From assembly GCA_021018815.1 (NCBI GenBank), contig JAITYX010000034.1, positions 4,464,001 through 4,528,000 on the forward strand: 64,000 nt of DNA, written 5' to 3'. Made by a program: the position numbers and the translations under genes. This document shows positions 57,315 through 64,000 of the stretch, in pieces. The stretch comes from Talinum fruticosum. Taxonomy: Eukaryota; Streptophyta; Magnoliopsida; Caryophyllales; Talinaceae. The notes beneath the pieces are model-generated. The model searched no databases and had not been told where the DNA came from. It saw only the letters and a list, made by a program, of their open reading frames with translations. Each line of letters starts with the position of its first letter. Position 1 is the first letter of the stretch.

Positions 57315-58542
57315 AGATTCGAGATACAAGTATAAGTGCCTTGTACATAAAGTGAGTGCCTAGTTAGATGAGACTCGCTTTCCAATCACGAATAACATAA
57401 CCAACTCGTTGCGCCCATCGAAGGAAATGTGTCGCCAAAATTAATTTGATGAATCCGCCTCGAGGAGAAGTCATCTTTACTAAACAGGTGGGTTTGGAGA
57501 TATGAATCGAGTGTAAAGATGAAAATGGTGAAAAATAATGAGAAGAATAGGTATGTTATCGCCACTCCGCCAAATCACATTTTTCCCGAATGAGTGAACC
57601 CAAGGGATTAGGTACATCATTTTGAAGCATAATGCCATTACAAGACTTCCAAATAATCAACAAAAGTACAACAATTCTAGAAATATTGGCCCCTCGACCA
57701 ACAAAAATATTATGTAAAGACTCTCAAACCAAAATTAGAGGGTTTTAGAGAATGGATGTTGACAAATCCAACCATGTCTGAATAGCTAAATCTCAAACTT
57801 TACCTACAAAAGGACAAGTGACAAAAAGGTGTTCCATATCTTCAATTTCGGCATATAAGCTGGACAAATCGGGTCTAGTTGTATACCACGATGTAATAAG
57901 TTGTCTCTATTCGGTAAAGCGTTATGACAAATTTGCCATAAAAACATTTTTGTCTTTGTCATCGCATCCAAATTCCAAATCTAATTAAACTTCCACACCG
58001 ATTGATTAAGTTTGAGATTCTCATGAACTTTCTAAGTGGAAGATTTAGTAGAAAATTCATTATTTCCAGTTAGTCCCCAGTAAAACTTATCCTCCATCTC
58101 CATAAGTGAGAATAGGTAGAACACAAAGGATATAAGCCCGAGGTTAAAACTGCAAAAGTTTAGTTTTATCCCAATTTTTATTAGTAGAAATGAATTCACA
58201 CACCTTAATTTGAGGATCATTTTGACTTGAAAGGTCTACTTGCAATAAATCATCCAAAGTAGATTCATGAAACCAAGCATCGGTTTAAAAATTAATTTTT
58301 TTGCATTCCCTAAATGTCATCTCATGCTTTGACGAATAAAATTGCAGGTATGTAACATACACTTCCAAACAAAAGAGTTGGTTAGTTTCTATTTATAAGT
58401 GAAAAACTTATCCACAAAACTATACTTTATTTGCTCTCTTCTGTTTAACCCATAAATTATCTAGGTTAGTAAGAAACTTCCAAGAAAGCTTAGCCATAAA
58501 GGTTGTATTAACAACACCTATTTTTCTTAATCCCAACCCACC
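57315..58542 (-). pseudogene. LINE: C-terminal RT region, zf-RVT domain and first half of RNase H
   Basis: Minus strand, from the right. GGLGLRKIG (58540-58510), followed by an AKLSWKFLTNLDNLWVK-like run, is the block after the LINE reverse transcriptase. At 57873-57798 the zinc-binding zf-RVT motif reads CP.., AEIEDMEHLFVTCPF, with one frameshift. At about 57470-57315 the RNase H start reads GGFIKL, then VGYVIRDWKASLI. It stops at the AGATT duplication, and the domain continues at 34644. L1-type plant LINEs have this RT, zf-RVT, RNase H order. Confidence 0.8.
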
Positions 58543-58855
58543 TGTTAAGCCGTATTTTATACATATTTTTACTAGTTATTTAGTTTATATTATATAGTTT
58601 ATTTTATCTAATTTATCTTATTTTGTGTATTTATAGGTAATTATCGAATAAAGTGGGGAAGAAGAGAAAAGACATTAAAAGTGGGATTTTAGCTACAGAC
58701 AAGCATCCAAAAAATGATATGAATTCAGTCCATAAAAATAATATATTATAAAATATTTATTTTATAATATTATATTTTATGAAATCTTAATTTGAAAAGA
58801 AAAAAAAACTTAAAAGAGAAGAAAGAGGAATAACCTAAGTCCTTCACCTCCTTAC

Positions 58856-58895
<40 letters not shown>

Positions 58896-60708
58896 CTTAT
58901 TATCATCATCAAAAGGGGGACGGGGACGGAGCCCTTGCTGCTGCTCCTTCGCTGCCCTTTCCATCGCTGCTCAACACGTTACTCTTGCTGGCCGCCCATC
59001 TCCAACACACGCAGCCCTTCGCTGCCCCCTTTGGCCGACCACCACCTCTCTTGCTTGCTGCCCATCAAACTCTTGCTGCACACTTCCTCCGCTGCCCCCT
59101 TTTCTTACCCACAATCATCATAATATTTCTTACACCCCTTAATCATAAATCAATCATCTCTCCTCTTTATCATAATGATCATCATCCCTCCATCATCACC
59201 TTCTTGATCATCACCATGGCAAGGATTATTATGGTATTATTATTATTGTAATTTTTATTTTAATGACTCTATTTTTATTGTTAGTTTAGTATTAAAGATG
59301 ATATTTTTATTTAATTTATGTGTCCCAAATTGATTTAATGTTTATGATATGGCAAAGATGATTCTATGATAATTTGATTTTAATGTTTATGATTTTATGT
59401 CTAATTAATTGGAGTGCACGCTAATTAATTTTATATAAATTCATATGATAGTTTAAAGTATTTAAGTACATAATCGCTTGATCTTTTAAACATAAGTATC
59501 ACCCTAATTAATCATGGATGGCTTATACCCATCTCTTTTAATTAGGAAATTATATCATAGATCCTTCTTAAATCAATTTGCTAGTAGATTGGTTATTAGG
59601 TGCTAGATGATGTTTTTCTAATACTTAATGCTCTAATTTGATTAAATTCTAGTGCTAGTGCTAGGGTTATCAATATTAGTAGGGTTTATATTAGAGTTAG
59701 GCCTAAGTAAACTAATAACTAAGGAAAAATCGGGAAGATCCGCTAGTGGTTATATTCTACAGTTTAGCTCATGGGTAGATCAATTTGTGTGTTAATGATA
59801 AATAATAATTTGCATGGTGGATATAGATTATAATAAGTGTTTTTATAAATTTGATATCTTTGATAAGTATTTGTTTGCTTTTTAGTTATTTTCTTTAGTT
59901 TGTCAATTTTTATTTATAAATTTATAGTCTTTTATTATCAATTTCATTACCCTCCCCCTAAAGATCAGTATTTTAGGTTAGTTTTAGTAATTTTAGCTTA
60001 GTTTAATTTTGAGTCTTTAGATATTGTAATTTTTAGATTATTTTTCTGTCAGCTTTTATTATTTTTGAGTCAGTTTGTTAGAAATTAGTTTAAAAATAGT
60101 TTCGTTTACTATTTTTTGTGTTTTGTTTTCTTTTAGGATTTAGATAGATTCCTAGTTTGATGTGATTAAATTTTAGAATTTTTGGAATTAATTTGATAAT
60201 TTTTCAGATTTAATTCTTGAATTTAATTACTGCAGGTTTTAGTTAAATAAATTCGTAAATTTGGTTTTAAATTTTATTTTATATTTTTAGGGTCTAATTA
60301 GGTCTAGAAAATTAGTGTTAATATTCTAGGTAATTTTAGTATTTATTTTCGTAAGTATTTTAGTGCAGATTTTACTTATTTAATTTTCTGTTTTAGAATT
60401 TGTTTATTTTCTGCTCTAGTTTTCTGTTTTAATTATTCTAAAAAATATACAAAAATATTTCTGGGATACTGTAGTTTTATTATTCTGTATAAATTATTTA
60501 TTTAGATGTTAGATAATTTTCTATGATTTTTAGTTATTGATTTTAATTTATATTTTCTATTTTATTTTTTGAGTAGTAAATTTAATTATATTAAAACTTG
60601 CATATTATTATATCTTTTCTTGTAGATTCGATCCATACTTCCCTATGCTATATTGTTTATTATAAGTCTAAGTAGTGGTTTAATTTGTAACTATACGACA
60701 AGCTAACA
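58543..60708 (+). mobile_element. Left LTR of an inverted (tail-to-tail) LTR pair
   Basis: Starts TGTTAAGCC and ends CTAACA. It is about 2.17 kb and very similar (about 95% in the stretch 59440-59830) to the reverse complement of 60810-62965. It has a (TA)n TATA region (58861-58894), a GC-rich CTGCTG leader (about 58920-59110) and a long AT-rich remainder. Near its end, TCGATCC.TACTT-type sequence recalls the end of the Athila LTR. ATTTTTTGG follows, like the start of an Athila/Tat primer site. Confidence 0.75.
58861..58894. repeat. (TA)n microsatellite/TATA region
   Basis: 17 alternating TA units in the left LTR. The right LTR has only a short TATATATA at the matching place. Confidence 0.95.
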
Positions 60709-60809
60709 CCACGATATTTTTTGGTTGGTAAATTTTATCCCAATCTACTAGGGCAAATCCTTTTCCCATATTAGAGTTTTTCCAAAAAAAAAAATTCTCT
60801 ATTAATATG
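60709..60809. other. Loop between the inverted LTRs
   Basis: About 100 bases. Both edges carry T-run plus GG (TTTTTTGG on the left, its complement CCAAAAAA on the right), the expected sequence just inside an LTR next to a primer site. About 60 unique bases lie between. Confidence 0.6.
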
Positions 60810-62965
60810 TGTTGAACTTGTCGTACAGCAACAAATTAAACCACTACTTAAACTTATAATAAACAATATAGCAAGGGCAAGTAGGGATCGAATCCACGAG
60901 GAAAGATATAATAACATGCAAGTTTTAATCCAATTAAATTTACTACTCTTAAAAACAAAACAGAAAATATAAATTAAAATCAATAACTAAAATTCATAGA
61001 AAATTATCTAATAACTAAATGAATAATTTATACAGAATAATAAAACTACAATAACCCAGAAATATTTTTGTATATTTTTAGAACAATTAAAACAGAAAAC
61101 TAAAGCAGAAAATAAACAAATTCTAAAACAGAAAATTAAATAAGTAAAATTCTACACTAAAATAATTACGAAAATAAATACTAAAATTACCCAGAATAAT
61201 AATACTAATTTTCTAAACCTAACCAGATCCTAAAAATATAAAAACAAAATTTAAAATCTAATTTACGAATTTATTTTATTAAAAACCTGCAGTAATTAAA
61301 TTCAAGAATTAAATCTGAAAAATATCAAATTAATTCCAAAAATTATAAAATTTAATCACAGCAAACTAGGACTCTATCTAAACCCTAAAAGAAAATAAAA
61401 CAAGAAAAATAACAAAAGAAACTATTTTTAAACTAATTTCTAACAAACTGACTCAAAAATAATAAACACTAACAGAAAATTAATTCTGAAAATTAAAATA
61501 TATAAAGACTCAAAATTAAATTAAAATAAAATTACTAAAACTAACCTAAAATACTGATCTTTAGGGGGTAACGAAATTAATAATAAAAGACTATATATTT
61601 ATAAATAAAAATTGACAAACTAAAGAAAATAACTAAAAAGCAAACAAATAATTATCAAAGATAGCAAATTTATAAAAACACTTAGTATAATCTATATCCA
61701 CCATGCAAATTATTATTTATCATTAACACACAAATTGATCTACCCATGAGCTAAATTGTAGAAGACAACCACTAGCGGATCTTCCCGTTTTTCCTTAGTT
61801 ATTAGTTTACTTAGGCCTAGCCCTAATATAAACCCTACTAATATTGATAACCCTAGCACTAGCACTAGAATTTAATCAAATTAGAGCATTAAGTATTAGA
61901 AAAACATCATCTAGCACCTAATAACCAATCTACTAGCAAATTGATTTAAGAAGGATCTATGATAATTTCCTAATTAAAAGAGATGGGTATGAGCCATCCA
62001 TGATTAACTAGGGTGATACTTATGTCTAAAAGATCAAGCAATTACGTACTTAAACCCTCTAAACTATCACATGAATTTATATAAAACTAAATAGCGTGCA
62101 CTCTAATTAATTAGACATAAATTCATAAACATTAAACACAAATTATCATAGAATCATGGATCAAATCAATAAGACAATAAAAATCAAAACTTTGTTTCAA
62201 AATAAATAATTTAACATGGCTTCAATGAGATTATACCAAGTATAAGAAAAACTACTCACACATAATGTAATTTAAAACATGTAAACTAAATAAAACTAGC
62301 ATCTTTAGTATTAATCTATCAATAAAAACTCAATCTTTTCTAATAAAAATTACAAAACTAAATTATACTACCGATATTAGTTTCTTTGACCCGGGAAGAT
62401 GAAGAAGATGATGATGGATGGTGGCTGGCTGGGCAGCGGACAGCAGCAGCAGCAAGGGGCAGCAGCGCAGCAGCCAGGTTCAGGCGGCAGGTGCAGCGGC
62501 TGGCTGGTGGTGCAGCGTCGGTAGCAGCCAGGTGTAGGCGGCAACACTGGTGGTGGCTGGGCAGCAGGTAGACGTGGACAGCAAGCAGCAGTGGTGATTG
62601 TGTGTGGCTGGCTTCCTTAGGTCTCCCTCCATGATGATAATAAGTAGTATATATAGGGTGAAAGAGTTAGGGTTTATTTCTCTTTCTTCTCTTCTAAGTT
62701 TCCCTTTTCTATTCCACTTAGGATTTCCTAAAATATAATATCCTAAAATAAATATTTTATTACATATTATATTTATGGACCGACTTCATATATTTTCTTG
62801 GATGCTTGTCGGTAGCTAAAAATCCACTTTTAACGACTTTTCTTCTCTTCCCCACTTTATTCGATAATTACCTATAAATAGACAAAATAGAATAAATTAG
62901 ATAAAATAAACTATATAATATAAACTCAATAACTACTAAAAATACGTATAAAATATGACTTAACA
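60810..62965 (-). mobile_element. Right LTR of the inverted LTR pair
   Basis: About 2.16 kb. On the minus strand it starts TGTTAAGTC and ends TTCAACA. TATATATA at 62656-62649 precedes a GC-rich leader rich in CAGCAG (about 62390-62590). The leader gives rise to a low-complexity Ala/Gly/Arg open frame that I do not regard as a gene. Its flank (ATATG) does not match the left flank (CCACC), so no target duplication is seen. Confidence 0.75.
62649..62656 (-). promoter_or_regulatory. TATA box of the right inverted LTR
   Basis: TATATATA followed on the minus strand by the GC-rich leader. Transcription would run toward the palindrome centre, opposite to the left LTR. Confidence 0.5.
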
Positions 62966-64000
62966 ATATGATCCAACTTCGGGAAACAGAAGTTGGAAGT
63001 TGAAAACTCTGCATGGTATGACTCGATAAGGACTTGAGATTCAATTGAATAAATACAACCCTACCAGTTTTGGAAAGAGAGGTAGCCTTCTAATTGGCGA
63101 GTTTAGATTCTACTTTTCCGAGTAGGTTTTGAAATAAATAAAGTGTTTCATAATCCTAAAAGAATTAACATCTCACATATTTGTCTAAAGATAAGTTGTG
63201 GGAAATGTTGAAGATCCCCAAAATGCGATGTTTATCCAAATTGGGAGTGTTCTTTGAAAAAACAATACTAGATTTGTGAAAATGCACTAATTGGCCGGAA
63301 AATTGACGAAGGAGTTCACAATAGATTTTATACTTAAAGCAGCTCGAGAGGTCGCTTTGTAAAATAAAAGGCTATCTTCGAGCAAAACTTAAACAAGGGA
63401 TTGTCTCGATTGTTGAAGCAATATTAATCCTAATACCAAAATTAGGAATTAAAGATGCCTGAAAAAGTTGTTGAGCTAAAAATTCATACAAAAGATACGG
63501 AAACAGAGGGTCGCCTTGTCTCGAGTCCACGAATTGGTTTGAAGAAACCACTCGGTTCATTATTAACAATAATATAGTAAGAAACTGTTGTTATAAACTC
63601 TTTAATCCAATTAATCCATGTCAAATGAAAACTCATGCTCTGTAGACAATGAAACAAGAAATCCCTTTCAAGTTTATCATACACATTTTTCATATCAAGT
63701 TTAACTACAACTTAACATTTTTGTCTTTAAGTGAAATGGAATTTATTCATTATTTCATGTGCAAGAAGAATGTTGTCATGAATAGCCCTATTAAGGGCAA
63801 AAACACTTTACTTCGGCTGGATGATGCATTCTAAAATCGAATACATTCTATTGACCATAATTTTAGTTATGATTCTATAGAACATGTCACATAAACTAAT
63901 CGAGCGAAAATGACTAGTTGTCTTTGGATTATCCACTTTTGCGATTAAAGTAATGAAAGAATGATTGAAATCCTTGAGCAAATTGCCGGATGTGAAAAAC
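62966..64000 (-). pseudogene. LINE reverse transcriptase (partial at window end)
   Basis: Minus strand, from the right. LDMKNVYDKLERDFL (about 63695-63650), TWINWIKEFITTVSYYIIVN, GFFKPIRGL, then in a new frame RQGDPLFPYLL (63531-63500). The FADD-like catalytic site is at 63386-63371, here FA followed by a frameshift and ED. SSIVFSKNTPNLDKHRILG (about 63275-63215) and a TMQSFQLPTSVS-type block (about 63020-62985) follow. This is the L1-clade plant LINE RT. The upstream domains (endonuclease) would lie beyond the window. Confidence 0.85.

Noticed and set aside
62386..62571. Ala/Gly/Arg-rich open frame in a CAGCAG-rich segment
   Set aside because: It is the GC-rich leader of the right inverted LTR read in the wrong direction. 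The left LTR has the same segment without the frame.
58543..62965. Mutator-like or foldback DNA transposon with long terminal inverted repeats
   Set aside because: Not excluded, but ends of the TGTTA...TAACA type, LTR-like TATA/leader design, Athila-like terminal block and T-run-GG at the inner edges fit LTRs better. No 9-bp duplication or transposase was seen.
1..64000. tRNA, rRNA or other structural RNA genes
   Set aside because: No cloverleaf-type or rRNA-like sequence was recognised by reading. The only tRNA-related sequences are the short primer binding sites.

Overview
The window is plant nuclear DNA, very probably from a eudicot, and I see no ordinary host gene in it. Nearly every base belongs to transposable elements inserted into one another. 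The evidence is plant-specific: Ty1/copia elements of the SIRE/Maximus type with an initiator-Met tRNA primer site, a Ty3/gypsy element of the Athila type with an Asp tRNA primer site, and an L1-type LINE with a C-terminal RNase H domain. No rRNA, tRNA, CRISPR or prokaryotic feature was seen.

Layering, deepest first. (0) A minus-strand LINE is the substrate of the right part. Its pieces are the reverse transcriptase (62966-64000), the zf-RVT and first half of RNase H (57315-58542), and the second half of RNase H (34490-34644). (1) Three insertions split it: a pair of about 2.16 kb LTRs in tail-to-tail inverted orientation (58543-62965), an Athila-like gypsy element (34645-57314, target duplication AGATT), and a SIRE-type copia (copia-3, ending at 34489). 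(2) The gypsy element carries a minus-strand SIRE (copia-4, 43515-54885, duplication AGAGG). Copia-3 is split in its integrase by an LTR (LTR-B, 3' end at 27598). (3) LTR-B carries a related solo LTR (LTR-A, 13-24390, duplication ACCGG). (4) LTR-A carries two full-length SIRE elements in the same orientation, copia-1 (1574-12426, GAGGA) and copia-2 (12548-23391, GAAGG).

Each SIRE copy has about 1.57 kb LTRs, a gag-protease-integrase-RT-RNase H region and a third ORF after RNase H. That ORF has its own upstream TATA box and a conserved splice-donor-like GTAAGT/C. The gypsy element retains gag, protease, an RNase H remnant and integrase, but its reverse transcriptase is deleted. It also has an Athila-type ORF 3' of pol. 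The SIRE third ORF and this gypsy ORF appear to share the same plant-specific domain (LVYEFY motif).

All coding regions are broken. Much of the breakage sits at CAG/CTG trinucleotides, which appear repeatedly as CGG, CGAG, CAAG, CGT, CTCG or CCG. The change occurs inside invariant motifs of unrelated elements (primer sites, LTR ends, zinc knuckle, RQGDP, FADD). This looks like a window-wide sequencing or consensus artefact at methylated CHG sites rather than ordinary decay. I found no new defence or metabolic system. The most unusual structures are the LTR palindrome, the shared third-ORF domain with its internal promoter, the palindromic arrays of the gypsy element, and the CHG-site corruption.
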